NCBI RefSeq assembly: GCF_010093305.1
Contig: NZ_PDWS01000001.1
Coordinates: forward strand, 372,001-436,000
Origin: Pseudoxanthomonas sacheonensis
Lineage (GTDB): Bacteria; Pseudomonadota; Gammaproteobacteria; Xanthomonadales; Xanthomonadaceae
Length of the DNA: 64,000 bases
Direction: 5' to 3'
In this document: one piece after another, positions 35,451 through 44,439 of the stretch
Layout of the letters: every line of letters begins with the position of its first letter
How positions within the stretch are numbered: the first letter of the stretch is position 1
The notes under the pieces: model-generated
The model's database searches: none
The model's input: only the letters and a program-made list of their open reading frames with translations
Told to the model about the DNA's origin: nothing
Translations under genes and position numbers: made by a program

Positions 35451-36434
35451 TCACGCCGCTCCCGTCGCCGCATCCTTGCCGTCGCGCTCATCGTAAGCCC
35501 GCACGATCTTGGCGACCAGTGGATGCCGCACCACGTCGCGCGCGGTAAAGAAAGTGAAACTGATGCCGTCCACGCCGCGCAGCACTTCCAGGCCGTCCTT
35601 CAGCCCGGATTTCATGTGCTTGGGCAGGTCGATCTGGGTCAGGTCGCCGGTGACCACGGCGGTGCTGCCGTAGCCGATGCGGGTCAGGAACATCTTCATC
35701 TGCTCGATGGTCGTGTTCTGCGCTTCGTCCAGGATCACGAAGGCGTCGTTGAGCGTGCGTCCGCGCATGTAGGCCAGCGGCGCGATCTCGATGACGTTCT
35801 TCTCCAGCAGCTTGATCACCTTCTCCACCCCCAGCATTTCGTACAGCGCGTCGTACAGCGGCCGCAGGTAGGGGTCGACCTTCTGCGACAGATCGCCGGG
35901 CAGGAAGCCGAGCTTCTCGCCAGCCTCGACCGCCGGCCGCACCAGGATCAGCCGTTGCACACGCGATTCGTTGAGCGCTTCCACGGCGCTGGCCACGGCC
36001 AGGAAGGTCTTGCCGGTGCCGGCCGGACCGATGCCGAAATTGATGTCGTGGGTGGCGATGGCGTGCAGGTAGCCGGCCTGGTTGGGGCCGCGGCCGCGCA
36101 CCGTGCCGCGCTTGACCTTGATCGCCACTTCCTGCGGTTCGTATCCGCCCGCCGCCACGTGGTCGACATTGGCTTGGTTGAGGCGCAGGTGGATGGACTC
36201 GCTGTCGAAGGTTTCCTCCGCCGCTTCCACGTAAAGCGCGCGCAGCAGCTTTTCGGTCGCCTTCACTTCCGCCGCCGGCCCGGTGACCTTGAAGATATTG
36301 CCGCGGTTGGCGATCTCCACCCCCAGCCGCAACTCGATCTGGCGCAAGTGGGCGTCGAACGGACCGGCCAGGTTGGCCAGTCGTTCGGCATTGCCGGGCT
36401 CGAGGACGAATTCGCGTTTTTCGGAAGCTGTCAT
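35451..36434 (-). CDS. phoH: PhoH-like ATPase (YbeZ)
   Basis: A 327-residue P-loop ATPase of the PhoH/YbeZ family that partners YbeY in rRNA processing. Residues about 50-100 form a KH-like region. The Walker A motif is [15 protein letters not shown] near residue 140. [20 protein letters not shown] follows, then the Walker B-like [12 protein letters not shown] and [13 protein letters not shown] start at ATG 36434. The 99-residue gene upstream is separated by only 8 bases. The classical order miaB-phoH-ybeY-corC is recognisable, but miaB is now 4.5 kb away. Confidence 0.93.
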   Translation of the reverse strand: MTASEKREFVLEPGNAERLANLAGPFDAHLRQIELRLGVEIANRGNIFKVTGPAAEVKATEKLLRALYVEAAEETFDSESIHLRLNQANVDHVAAGGYEPQEVAIKVKRGTVRGRGPNQAGYLHAIATHDINFGIGPAGTGKTFLAVASAVEALNESRVQRLILVRPAVEAGEKLGFLPGDLSQKVDPYLRPLYDALYEMLGVEKVIKLLEKNVIEIAPLAYMRGRTLNDAFVILDEAQNTTIEQMKMFLTRIGYGSTAVVTGDLTQIDLPKHMKSGLKDGLEVLRGVDGISFTFFTARDVVRHPLVAKIVRAYDERDGKDAATGAA

Positions 36435-36442
36435 GGATGGGG

Positions 36443-36742
36443 TCAGTGCCTGGTCTGGTCGTCGGCGTCTTCTACGCGCCATTGGTGGAATACGTAGGCC
36501 TCGTCATCGATGAGGGCCTGATCGAAATGTTCGGTTTCCGGTGCTTCCTCGCGCTCGATCCGCCGGGGATCTTCCTGCACGCCGGTCACCTGCCAGCCGG
36601 CCCCGCGCAGGAACTCGCTGGCGTGGCGGACCGGGTCTTCCGCCAGTCCCGGCATCTGGTAGCAGAGCACGAAAGCGCCGCCGAATTCCTGGAATTCCGG
36701 CGCATCCGGCAACGGAACGGCTTCGAGCACGAAGACCCACAA
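36443..36742 (-). CDS. conserved hypothetical protein, 99 residues
   Basis: A small acidic protein with no recognised domain, no signal peptide and no membrane segment. It has VFVLEAVPLPDAPEFQEFGG, then CYQMPGLAEDPVRHASEFLR and a strongly acidic C-terminal third (EREEAPETEHFDQALIDDEA). The phoH gene begins 8 bases after its stop, so it is probably first in that operon. The coding reading is supported by this spacing and by the absence of a better frame here. Confidence 0.6.
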   Translation of the reverse strand: MWVFVLEAVPLPDAPEFQEFGGAFVLCYQMPGLAEDPVRHASEFLRGAGWQVTGVQEDPRRIEREEAPETEHFDQALIDDEAYVFHQWRVEDADDQTRH

Positions 36743-36855
36743 GTTGGGGGCGTTCTGGGGGATGGCAAGTCGGCCGCGGCTGGGCGTTGCAGGTTATCGC
36801 GGCCGTGTGGCGACGGCCAGACGGCGACCGTTCGTCGGTTCGGCGTTGCAGTTAA

Positions 36856-36871
36856 TTAATTGATCAATTAA
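36856..36871. promoter_or_regulatory. AT-rich palindromic operator of the TetR-type regulator
   Basis: TTAATTGATCAATTAA is a perfect 16-bp palindrome inside a longer A/T tract (36852-36877) that is conspicuous in this G+C-rich DNA. It ends 9 bases before the regulator ATG. Such a site is expected for TetR autoregulation of the efflux operon. Confidence 0.65.
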
Positions 36872-36880
36872 ATTAAATCC

Positions 36881-37600
36881 ATGGACAAGATAAAGCCCTC
36901 TCCCAGCACCAAGCCGCGGCCCGTCAAGCGGGCCTCCAAATCGGCCGGCAAGCCGGCAACCAAGAAGCGTGCCCCGGGGCGCCCGGCGGCCGATTCGCCC
37001 GATCTGCGCGATCGATTGATGGGCGCGGCGTTGGCCTGTTTCGTACGCAAGGGCATCGCCGCTACTTCGCTGCGCGATATCGCGACCGAAGCGGGGGTAA
37101 CCCCGGCCCTGTTGCACTACTACTTCGGCGACAAGGACCAGCTGCAGGCAGAAGTGATCGCGCAGAAAATCATTCCCATCTTCATCGGCCTGCGCGAGCC
37201 CCTGCTGCAAGCCGGCGACGACATAGCCGCATTGATCGCGGGTTTCGTCAGCGGCATCGGCCGGATCGTGGCCGAACACCCTTGGCTGCCGCCGCTGTGG
37301 GTACGCGAGGTGCTGTGCGAGGGCGGAGCGCTGCGCGATCTTTTGTTCGACCGCATCGGCCCGCAGCTCCCGCAGATGATGGCCGCACGTTTCGCCGAAG
37401 CGCAGTCCAAGGGACGCATCAATCCCGACCTGGATCCACGCCTGCTGATGGTGTCGCTGGTGGGCCTGACTTTGTTCCCGGCTGCCGGTGCGCCGATCTG
37501 GCGGCGCTTGTTCAACGCCGAAGACCTCAATTTCGACATCGTGCGCCTGCATACGCTTGCGTTGCTGGACCGTGGACTGGAGCTGGACCATGCCAAATAG
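36881..37600 (+). CDS. TetR/AcrR family transcriptional regulator
   Basis: A 239-residue repressor. Residues 1-40 are a Lys/Arg/Pro-rich extension (KPRPVKRASKSAGKPATKKR). The helix-turn-helix domain covers residues about 45-95: AALACFVRKGIAATSLRDIA, then TEAGVTPALLHYYFGDKDQL. The C-terminal ligand domain resembles the CecR/YbiH group that controls the ybhGFSR efflux genes in E. coli. It is first in an operon with an HlyD-like protein, an ABC ATPase and an ABC permease, overlapping the second gene by 11 bases. The palindrome upstream is its likely operator. Ligand unknown. Confidence 0.9.
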   Translation: MDKIKPSPSTKPRPVKRASKSAGKPATKKRAPGRPAADSPDLRDRLMGAALACFVRKGIAATSLRDIATEAGVTPALLHYYFGDKDQLQAEVIAQKIIPIFIGLREPLLQAGDDIAALIAGFVSGIGRIVAEHPWLPPLWVREVLCEGGALRDLLFDRIGPQLPQMMAARFAEAQSKGRINPDLDPRLLMVSLVGLTLFPAAGAPIWRRLFNAEDLNFDIVRLHTLALLDRGLELDHAK

Positions 37601-38558
37601 AAAACCTTTCCTTCTGATCCTCGCTGGGGCGTTGGCGCTGTCTTCCTGCAGCGACGCGCCGCCGCAGGCGCTGGGCACGCTGGAATGGGACCGCGTGTCC
37701 CTGCCGGCGCCGGTTGCCGAGAAAATAGTGCGCATCGACGTGCGCGAAGGCCAGCAGGTCGCCGCTGGTGCGGCGCTGATGCAACTAGAACTCACCCGCA
37801 CCCAGTCGCAACTGGCCGCAGTGCAGGCCCAGGCGCAGCAGAGCAGGGAAGCGCTGTCGGAACTGGAAGCCGGACCGCGCAGCGAAGACATCACCCAGGC
37901 CCGGGCCAATCTCGCCGCCGCGCAATCCCAGGCAGTCGATGCGCGCGCCTACTACAACCGCTTGCAGCCTCTTGGCAGGCAGAAACTGGTGGCCGCTTCC
38001 GACGTCGACCGCGCCCGCGCTGCCGCCGGCAATGCCGAAGCGCAGGTACGTGCGGCGCAAGCCGCCTTGCTGGAACTGGAGCGCGGTACGCGCAGCGAAC
38101 AGGTCGCGCAGGGCCGTGCCGCATTGGCCGCGGCCGAGGCGCAGGCCGCAACGCAGAGCGTGTCGCTGGACAAGTTGAACGTGGTCGCCCCGCGTGCAGG
38201 ACGCGTGGACAGTCTTCCTTACAAATTGGGCGACCAGGCGCCGGTGGGCTCGCCGCTGGCGATCCTGCTGGTGGGCGATGCGCCCTATGCGCGCGTGTAC
38301 GTGCCCGAGCCGATCCGCACCCAGGTCAAAGTAGGCCAGTCGGCACGCGTGTTCGTCGATGGCCGCGACAGCGCCATTGCCGGCCGCGTGCGCATGATCC
38401 GGAGCGAGCCCAGCTTCACGCCGTACTACGCGTTGTCGGGTCGCGATGCGCAACGCTTGAGTTACCTGGCGGAGATTGCGCTGGACAAGTCCGGCGCCGA
38501 CCTGCCGGCGGGTGTGCCGGTGCGGGTGGAGTTCGAGGGGAGCGCAGATGGAAAATAA
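37590..38558 (+). CDS. HlyD family periplasmic adaptor (membrane fusion protein)
   Basis: A 322-residue adaptor of the YbhG/HlyD type that links an inner-membrane exporter to an outer-membrane channel. Residues 1-20 form an export signal ending in a lipobox LSSC, so it is probably a lipoprotein. A biotinyl-lipoyl half (EKIVRIDVREGQQVAAGAAL) comes first, then a coiled-coil hairpin (residues about 70-190, Ala/Gln-rich). The second lipoyl half is VVAPRAGRVDSLPYKLGDQA. The ATG at 37590 lies inside the regulator gene. A family E repeat separates it from the ATPase gene. Confidence 0.88.
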   Translation: MPNRKPFLLILAGALALSSCSDAPPQALGTLEWDRVSLPAPVAEKIVRIDVREGQQVAAGAALMQLELTRTQSQLAAVQAQAQQSREALSELEAGPRSEDITQARANLAAAQSQAVDARAYYNRLQPLGRQKLVAASDVDRARAAAGNAEAQVRAAQAALLELERGTRSEQVAQGRAALAAAEAQAATQSVSLDKLNVVAPRAGRVDSLPYKLGDQAPVGSPLAILLVGDAPYARVYVPEPIRTQVKVGQSARVFVDGRDSAIAGRVRMIRSEPSFTPYYALSGRDAQRLSYLAEIALDKSGADLPAGVPVRVEFEGSADGK

Positions 38559-38592
38559 TCGCGCACTCGAAGCCGCGCCCGCACTTGCGAGT

Positions 38593-38769
38593 CGTCATGA
38601 CCAGCCATTCGGCTGTTGGAAACCGAGCGAAAGCTGGAATCCATCTTGCTCTTGTTTTGGCTCTGGCTTCGGTTCGAGGGTACGCAAGGCAAGTACAAGG
38701 GCAACGGCAAAGTCAAAATGGATTCCAGCTTTCGCTGGGTTTCCAACAGCCGAATGGCTGGTCATGACG
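38593..38769. repeat. long inverted repeat, family E copy 3, inside the efflux operon
   Basis: Arms of about 52 bases at 38593-38644 and 38718-38769 (starting CGTCATGACCAGCCATTCGG) are near-perfect reverse complements around a 73-base loop. It fills the 234-base gap between the HlyD-type gene and the ATPase gene. As an RNA hairpin it could reduce or end read-through into the last two genes. Confidence 0.88.
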
Positions 38770-38792
38770 ACGGTTGATGCTGAGGTTTTGCT

Positions 38793-39743
38793 GTGACTCC
38801 GCAGGACTCCGCCCCCGCCATCCGCGCCCGCGGCCTCAGCAAACGCTTCGGCCACCTGCAGGCCGTCGACGGCGTCGACCTGACCGTGCCGCGGGCCAGC
38901 GTCTACGGTTTCCTGGGTCCCAACGGTTCGGGCAAATCGACGACTATCCGCATGCTTTGCGGCTTGCTCATCCCAAGTGCGGGAGAAATCGAAGTATTGG
39001 GTTTGAAGATCCCGGAGCAAGCCGAGGAACTGCGCAAGCGCATCGGCTACATGACCCAGAAGTTCTCGTTGTACGAGGATCTCACCGTACGCGAGAACCT
39101 GGAGTTCCTGGCCACCGTGCAAGGGCTGTCGCGCGAGACAAGGCGCACGCGCATCGAGGAACTGCTGGCCGCCTACAACCTGGCCGATCGCGCCAAGCAA
39201 CTGGCCGGCACCATGAGCGGCGGGCAGAAGCAGCGTTTGGCGCTGGCCGGCGCCACGGTGCACAAGCCTGAGCTGCTGTTCCTGGATGAGCCCACCAGCG
39301 CGGTCGATCCGGAATCGCGCCGCGACTTCTGGGAAAAACTTTTCGACCTGGCCGACCTGGGGACCACCATCCTGGTGTCCACGCACTACATGGACGAAGC
39401 CGAGCGCTGCCACCGCATCGCCATCCTCGACACCGGCCGTCTGGTCGCCGACGGCACCCCCGGCGAATTGACCCGTGCGTTGGCCGGACAGACAGTCGGC
39501 GTGCGCGCCAGCGAGCCGCGCAAGGCGCAGGCGGCGCTGCATGGCGCTACGGGTGTGATCAGCGTGGCCCAGGTGGGCAACGAACTGCGCGTGCTGACCG
39601 CGGCAGGGACCGATGCGCAGTCGGGATTGCAGGACTTCCTGCGCCAGCGCGGCATCGAGGCCGAAGTCGCGCCGATCGAACCCAACCTGGAAGACGTATT
39701 CGTTTCGGCCACCCATCCCCAGGCCGTGGAGCGTGCGGCATGA
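38793..39743 (+). CDS. ABC transporter ATP-binding protein
   Basis: A 316-residue ATPase of the drug/polysaccharide-type ABC-2 exporters. Walker A is GPNGSGKSTTIRML near residue 45, the Q-loop region is GYMTQKFSLYEDLTVREN, the signature is MSGGQKQR and Walker B is LLFLDEPTSAVDPESRRDF. The switch His is in VSTHYMDEAERC. A C-terminal extension (residues 230-316) is typical of the family. The start is GTG. Its TGA overlaps the permease ATG. Confidence 0.93.
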   Translation: MTPQDSAPAIRARGLSKRFGHLQAVDGVDLTVPRASVYGFLGPNGSGKSTTIRMLCGLLIPSAGEIEVLGLKIPEQAEELRKRIGYMTQKFSLYEDLTVRENLEFLATVQGLSRETRRTRIEELLAAYNLADRAKQLAGTMSGGQKQRLALAGATVHKPELLFLDEPTSAVDPESRRDFWEKLFDLADLGTTILVSTHYMDEAERCHRIAILDTGRLVADGTPGELTRALAGQTVGVRASEPRKAQAALHGATGVISVAQVGNELRVLTAAGTDAQSGLQDFLRQRGIEAEVAPIEPNLEDVFVSATHPQAVERAA

Positions 39744-40819
39744 AGGCGCGGCAGATCTTCGCGGTGATGGTGAAGGAAATGCGGCAGATGGCGCGCGACC
39801 GCATGACCGTGGCCATGATGCTGGGCATCCCCACCTTGCAGCTGCTGCTGTTCGGTTACGCCATCAACCTGGACGTGCGCAACTTGCCGGCGGCGGTGGC
39901 CGACATGGCCGACAGCGGCGGCTCGCGCGCGCTGGTGCAGGATCTGTTCGCCACCGGCGTGATCCGGCCCGTGGCCGGCGCACGCACGCCGCAGGAGCTG
40001 CAGACGCTGTTGCGCAGCGGCAAGATCAAGATCGGCATCCTGATTCCACCGGATTACGAACGCCGCCGTATCGACGGGCGCGAGGCCATGCAGGTCATCG
40101 TCGACGGCAGCGACACCTCGGTGCAGGCGACCGCGCGCCAGCTGGCGCAGATGCCATTGGACGGCCGCAGCGTGCCGCAGGGACAGATCAGCGTGTTGCC
40201 GCTGTACAACCCGGAACGCCGTTCGGCGGTCAACGTGGTGCCGGGATTGATCGGCGTGATCCTGACCATGACCCTGGTGATGTTCACCGCCATGGCCATC
40301 GTGCGCGAACGCGAGCGCGGCAATCTCGAGTTGCTGATCACCACGCCTGTGTCCAGCGGCGAACTGATGGTGGGCAAGGTGCTTCCCTACATCGGCGTGG
40401 GCCTGGTGCAGACCACGGTGGTGCTGTTGCTGGGCGTGTGGCTGTTCAAGGTGCCGATCAATGGCAGTCTCTGGGGCGTCTACGGTGCGGCGATGCTGCT
40501 GATAGTGGCCAACCTGACCCTGGGCCTGCTGGTGTCCACCGCTGCCAAGACCCAGTTCCAGGCCATGCAGATGGCGTTCTTCCTGTTCCTGCCGTCGATC
40601 CTGCTGTCGGGCTTCATGTTCCCGTTCGACGGCATGCCCAAGGCTGCGCAATGGATCGCCGAAGTGCTGCCGCTGACCCATTTCGTGCGCCTGATCCGCG
40701 GCGTGATTTTGCGCGGCGCCAATCTGTTCGAGCTTTGGCCCGATGTGCTGGCGTTGCTGGCTTTCACCGTGGTGGTGATGTCGCTGGCGATCCTGCGCTT
40801 CCGCAAGCGGTTGGATTGA
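39740..40819 (+). CDS. ABC-2 type permease
   Basis: A 359-residue inner-membrane subunit with a single N-terminal helix (MMLGIPTLQLLLFGYAINLD). A large periplasmic domain of about 140 residues follows, then five C-terminal helices including VVPGLIGVILTMTLVMFTAM. IVRERERGNLELLITTPVSS is the conserved ABC-2 element. It resembles YbhR/YbhS. E. coli has two such permeases in the operon, here only one, so a homodimer is likely. The substrate is unknown; a drug or toxic compound is plausible from the regulator type. Confidence 0.9.
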   Translation: MKARQIFAVMVKEMRQMARDRMTVAMMLGIPTLQLLLFGYAINLDVRNLPAAVADMADSGGSRALVQDLFATGVIRPVAGARTPQELQTLLRSGKIKIGILIPPDYERRRIDGREAMQVIVDGSDTSVQATARQLAQMPLDGRSVPQGQISVLPLYNPERRSAVNVVPGLIGVILTMTLVMFTAMAIVRERERGNLELLITTPVSSGELMVGKVLPYIGVGLVQTTVVLLLGVWLFKVPINGSLWGVYGAAMLLIVANLTLGLLVSTAAKTQFQAMQMAFFLFLPSILLSGFMFPFDGMPKAAQWIAEVLPLTHFVRLIRGVILRGANLFELWPDVLALLAFTVVVMSLAILRFRKRLD

Positions 40820-40837
40820 TGCTCGCGAAACAATCTC

Positions 40838-40908
40838 GCGTAGGAGCGACGTAAGTCGCGAAACATGGCTCTCCAGGCATCCCTTCGCGACTTACGTCGC
40901 TCCTACGC
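40838..40908. repeat. palindromic repeat, family A copy 4 (convergent junction)
   Basis: GCGTAGGAGCGACGTAAGTC (continuing GCGAA) at 40838-40862 pairs with its reverse complement at 40884-40908, a 25-bp stem with a 21-base loop. It lies between the converging ABC permease and miaB genes. Confidence 0.88.
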
Positions 40909-40929
40909 CGCTCCTGCGCGGCTTCTACG

Positions 40930-42354
40930 TCAGGCGACTTTGAGCTGTCCGCGCAGCGAGTTGGCCATCACTTCGGTGATCTCCACGTCCACGAACTGCC
41001 CGATCAGCCGCGCGTTGCCGGGGAAGTTCACGTAGCGCATGTTCTCGGTGCGCCCGGTGAGTTCGGATGCATCTCGGGTGCTGTGCCGTTCCACCAGCAC
41101 CCGTTGCACGCTTCCGAGCATGGCTTGCGAAATCCGCGTCGAATTCGCATTGATGGCGGCTTGCAACCGCGCCAGACGCTCGTGCTTCACCGCTTCGGGC
41201 GTGTCGTCTTCCAGATCGGCGGCGGGCGTGCCCGGACGGCGCGAGTAAATGAAGGAGTACGACTGGTCGAAGCCCACGTCCTCGATCAGCTTCATGGTCT
41301 TCTCGAAGTCGGCTTCGGTCTCGCCGGGAAAGCCGACGATGAAATCCGAAGAGATGGAAATATCCGGCCGCACCGCGCGCAGCTTGCGGATCTTCTGCTT
41401 GAACTCAAGCGTGGTGTAGCCGCGCTTCATCGCCGCCAGGATGCGGTCGCTGCCGGCCTGTACGGGCAGGTGCAGGTAATTGGCGAGCTGCGGCACGTCG
41501 CGATAGGCCTCGATCAGCGAATCGGAGAACTCGAGCGGATGCGAAGTGGTGAAGCGGATGCGGTCCACGCCCTCGATCTCGGCCATGGTACGGATCAGCA
41601 GGCCCAGGTCGGCCACTTCTCCCTCGCCATAAGGCCCGCGATAGGCGTTGACGTTCTGGCCCAGCAGATTGATTTCCCGCACGCCCTGTGAAGCCAGTTG
41701 CGCGATTTCCACCAGCACATCCTCGAACGGCCGGCTCACTTCCTCGCCGCGCGTGTACGGCACCACGCAGAAGCTGCAGTACTTGCTGCAGCCTTCCATG
41801 ATGGAGACGAACGCGCTGGGGCCTTCGGCGCGCGGTTCGGGCAGGCGGTCGAACTTTTCTATCTCGGGGAAGCTGATGTCCACCTGCGGCTTGCCGCTTG
41901 AGCGGCGCTCGCGGATCAGTTCCGGCAGCCGGTGCAGGGTCTGCGGTCCGAACACCAGGTCCACGTAGGGCGCGCGCTTGACGATGGCCGCGCCTTCCTG
42001 CGAAGCCACGCAGCCGCCCACGCCGATCAGCACCGGTTTGCCGTCCTTCTTCAGCGACTTCCAGCGGCCCAGCTGGCTGAACACCTTTTCCTGCGCCTTC
42101 TCGCGGATCGAGCAGGTGTTGATCAGGATGACGTCGGCTTCTTCCGGGTTGTCGGTGAGCTCCAGGCCATCGGAGTCGGCCAGCACGTCGGCCATCTTCG
42201 ACGAGTCGTACTCGTTCATCTGGCAACCGTGGGTCTTGATGAACAGTTTTCCGCGCGCCGGCAGGACGGCAGTGGGCTGGCCAGGGGGCGATGGGGAAAG
42301 GGGCAGGGCGGTGCCGTCCGCAGCAGACGCAGGAGGATTGGCGATCCCGGGCAT
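40930..42354 (-). CDS. miaB: tRNA-2-methylthio-N6-dimethylallyladenosine synthase
   Basis: A 474-residue radical-SAM methylthiotransferase that modifies i6A37 in tRNAs reading UNN codons. The N-terminal UPF0004 domain has [35 protein letters not shown] and [10 protein letters not shown], giving three cluster cysteines. The radical-SAM motif is [18 protein letters not shown] (CxxxCxxC). The C-terminal TRAM domain covers about residues 400-470. The start at ATG 42354 gives a Pro/Ala/Ser-rich extension of about 35 residues before the first domain. It normally heads the phoH-ybeY-corC group; here an efflux operon separates them. Confidence 0.95.
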   Translation of the reverse strand: MPGIANPPASAADGTALPLSPSPPGQPTAVLPARGKLFIKTHGCQMNEYDSSKMADVLADSDGLELTDNPEEADVILINTCSIREKAQEKVFSQLGRWKSLKKDGKPVLIGVGGCVASQEGAAIVKRAPYVDLVFGPQTLHRLPELIRERRSSGKPQVDISFPEIEKFDRLPEPRAEGPSAFVSIMEGCSKYCSFCVVPYTRGEEVSRPFEDVLVEIAQLASQGVREINLLGQNVNAYRGPYGEGEVADLGLLIRTMAEIEGVDRIRFTTSHPLEFSDSLIEAYRDVPQLANYLHLPVQAGSDRILAAMKRGYTTLEFKQKIRKLRAVRPDISISSDFIVGFPGETEADFEKTMKLIEDVGFDQSYSFIYSRRPGTPAADLEDDTPEAVKHERLARLQAAINANSTRISQAMLGSVQRVLVERHSTRDASELTGRTENMRYVNFPGNARLIGQFVDVEITEVMANSLRGQLKVA

Positions 42355-42691
42355 GGTGGGTAATCCAGGCGGGTTGGCGAAAGAGGCGCACAGTTTAACG
42401 GAGCGGTGCCTGCAGAGCCGACTAACCCGTGGGAGCGGCGTCCCGCCGCGAGCTTTTAGCTGCAAGTCGCGGACCGGCTTGGCCTGGAGGAAAAGCTCGC
42501 GGCGGGACGCCGCTCCCACGGTTTGGTGAGGTTGGGCGGCCGGAACTGCCAGGGTTCGGCGTTCTATTGGGAAACCACTGCCGCCAATCCTGGCCCAGCA
42601 GTGAGAAGTGGGTCACCCTCCGCTTCATGGAGAAATCCTTTTGTCGGACAAGGACTTGGCAACCGGTGATGAAGTTGGGACACTCCCGGGC
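42355..42691. other. 337-base divergent intergenic region with palindromic repeat, family C copy 2
   Basis: This gap between miaB and the lytic transglycosylase gene must hold both promoters. At 42427-42521 it contains a palindrome: CCGTGGGAGCGGCGTCCCGC (continuing CGCGAGCTTTT) paired with AAAAGCTCGCGGCGGGACGC (continuing CGCTCCCACGG), a 31-bp stem. It is the same family as 34125-34207. I see no small gene in the rest. Confidence 0.8.
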
Positions 42692-43651
42692 ATGAAGGGG
42701 GCTTCTCACAGATTCGCGCTGCCGTTGCTGGCGGCCCTGTTGGCGTCGACCGCGTTGCCGGCCAGCGCGGGCACCCTGTACAAGTGCACCGGCGCCGATG
42801 GCATACCCAACTACGTCAGCAAGCGGGTCGGCGGCGCGAGCTGCGAAGTGATCAGCCGCTACACGCCGGACCGTGCCAGCAGCGCGTCGGTGTCGCGGCC
42901 GGCCAGCAGCGTGTCGGTGCCGGCCACGCCGGCCACCGCGTTGGGCGCGGCAAGCTCCGGCGCCTTGATCGCCCAGCCCGAATCGGCCGTCGCCGGCGCC
43001 ATTGTTCCGGCCGCCATGCCCGCGGTTTCCAAACCCGCTGCTTCGGCTCCCGCTTCCGGCAACACCCGGCGCGTGGTGAGCGGGCAGGTCTATTCCTACA
43101 TCAAGGACGGCGTGCGCCACTACACCAGCGCAAGGCCCAAGGGCGTCGGCGCGGTAGCCAGCGTGCGCACCATCAAATACAGCTTCATCGAAACCTGTTT
43201 CGCCTGCGCGGCAAATCCCGGGGTCAATTTCGGCACCCTGCGCCTGAACACCGCCGCCTACGACGCCGAGATCAAGGCCGCCGCCCGCGACTACGGCGTG
43301 GACGAAGCCATCGTGCGCGCCATCATCCATGCCGAATCCTCGTTCAATCCCATGGCGTTGTCGCATGCGGGCGCGCAGGGCCTGATGCAGCTGATGCCCG
43401 CCACCGCGCGCCGCTTCGGCGTCACCAATGCCTACGACGCCGGCCAGAACATACGCGGCGGCGTGCAGTATCTGGCCTGGCTGCTGAAACGCTTCAACGG
43501 CAACCTGACCCTGGCCGCCGCCGGCTACAACGCCGGCGAAGGCGCCGTCGACCGCCATGGCGGCGTGCCGCCGTACCAGGAAACCCAGCGCTACGTGGCG
43601 CGCGTGGGCGTGCTGGCCGACCGTTATCGCGGCGCCGTCGGCGCACGTTGA
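42692..43651 (+). CDS. lytic transglycosylase with N-terminal DUF4124-like region
   Basis: A 319-residue exported murein enzyme that cleaves the MurNAc-GlcNAc bond. Residues 1-26 are a signal peptide ending in PASAG. A DUF4124-like segment (TLYKCTGADGIPNYVSKRVG) follows, then an Ala/Ser/Pro linker. A second segment is VYSYIKDGVRHYTSARPKGV. The SLT domain covers about residues 205-315: the catalytic Glu is in IIHAESSFNPMALSHAGAQG, then LMQLMPATARRFGV and AAAGYNAGEGAVDRHGGVPP. Such proteins remodel the wall for growth or for envelope machines. Confidence 0.9.
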   Translation: MKGASHRFALPLLAALLASTALPASAGTLYKCTGADGIPNYVSKRVGGASCEVISRYTPDRASSASVSRPASSVSVPATPATALGAASSGALIAQPESAVAGAIVPAAMPAVSKPAASAPASGNTRRVVSGQVYSYIKDGVRHYTSARPKGVGAVASVRTIKYSFIETCFACAANPGVNFGTLRLNTAAYDAEIKAAARDYGVDEAIVRAIIHAESSFNPMALSHAGAQGLMQLMPATARRFGVTNAYDAGQNIRGGVQYLAWLLKRFNGNLTLAAAGYNAGEGAVDRHGGVPPYQETQRYVARVGVLADRYRGAVGAR

Positions 43652-43701
43652 ACCGCCGCAGCTCCTGCGGCGCTTTCAAGTCATTGATTTACCGGCCAAC
43701 G

Positions 43702-43731
43702 TTGTCGGCCTATTAAGGCTTCCGTTACAAT
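43702..43731 (+). promoter_or_regulatory. probable sigma-70 promoter of petABC
   Basis: TTGTCG (43702-43707) and TACAAT (43726-43731) are separated by 18 bases, about 85 bases before the petA ATG. Both hexamers match consensus at four or five positions. Confidence 0.6.
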
Positions 43732-43815
43732 TTCCTGTCTTTTGCGGCCGCGCCGGGGTTATGGCGTCGGCTTTGGCAGCCTTACGCTACCTATTTGAAA
43801 GTTTCGGAGTGCCGG

Positions 43816-44436
43816 ATGGCCAATGATGGGGTCAATGAGCCTGTAAATACGGGCCGACGCCGGTTCCTGACCGCGACCACGGCTGTGGTGGGTGCGGTGG
43901 GGGCCGGGTTTGTAGCAGTACCGTTCATCAAGTCGTGGAACCCGAGCGCGCAGGCCAAGCTGGCCGGCGCCCCGGTGACCGCCGACCTGACCGGCTTGCA
44001 GGAAGGGCAGCGCCTGGTCCTGGAATGGCGCGGCCAGCCGATCTGGATCGTCAAGCGCTCCAAGGCGATCCTGGACGCGCTGCCGACCCTCGACAGCCGC
44101 CTGCGCGATCCCGAGTCGGCCAACAAGGACCAGCAGCCCGAGTACGTGCTGAAGGGCAATCCGGAGTTCCGTTCGGTCAAGCCGGAGATTTCCGTGCTGG
44201 TCGGCCTGTGCACGCACCTGGGCTGCTCGCCGGAAATGGCCGCCGAGATCAAACCCGAGCCCTACGACCCCGACTGGAAGGGCGGCTATTTCTGCCCCTG
44301 CCACAAGTCGCGTTTCGACATGTCCGGACGCGTCTTCCAGGGCGTTCCCGCACCGATCAACCTGCTGGTGCCGCCGCACTACTATCAGGACGACAACACC
44401 ATCGTGGTCGGCCTGGATCCGAAGGGGACTGCGTAA
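43816..44436 (+). CDS. petA: ubiquinol-cytochrome c reductase, Rieske iron-sulfur subunit
   Basis: A 206-residue subunit of the bc1 complex that takes electrons from ubiquinol and passes them to cytochrome c1. A twin-arginine-type signal anchor (TGRRRFLTATTAVVGAVGAG) holds it in the inner membrane. The 2Fe-2S ligands are in CTHLGC and CPCHKSRFDMSGRVF. I start at ATG 43816, preceded by CGGAG. It is followed 3 bases later by petB. Confidence 0.97.
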   Translation: MANDGVNEPVNTGRRRFLTATTAVVGAVGAGFVAVPFIKSWNPSAQAKLAGAPVTADLTGLQEGQRLVLEWRGQPIWIVKRSKAILDALPTLDSRLRDPESANKDQQPEYVLKGNPEFRSVKPEISVLVGLCTHLGCSPEMAAEIKPEPYDPDWKGGYFCPCHKSRFDMSGRVFQGVPAPINLLVPPHYYQDDNTIVVGLDPKGTA

Positions 44437-44439
44437 GCC

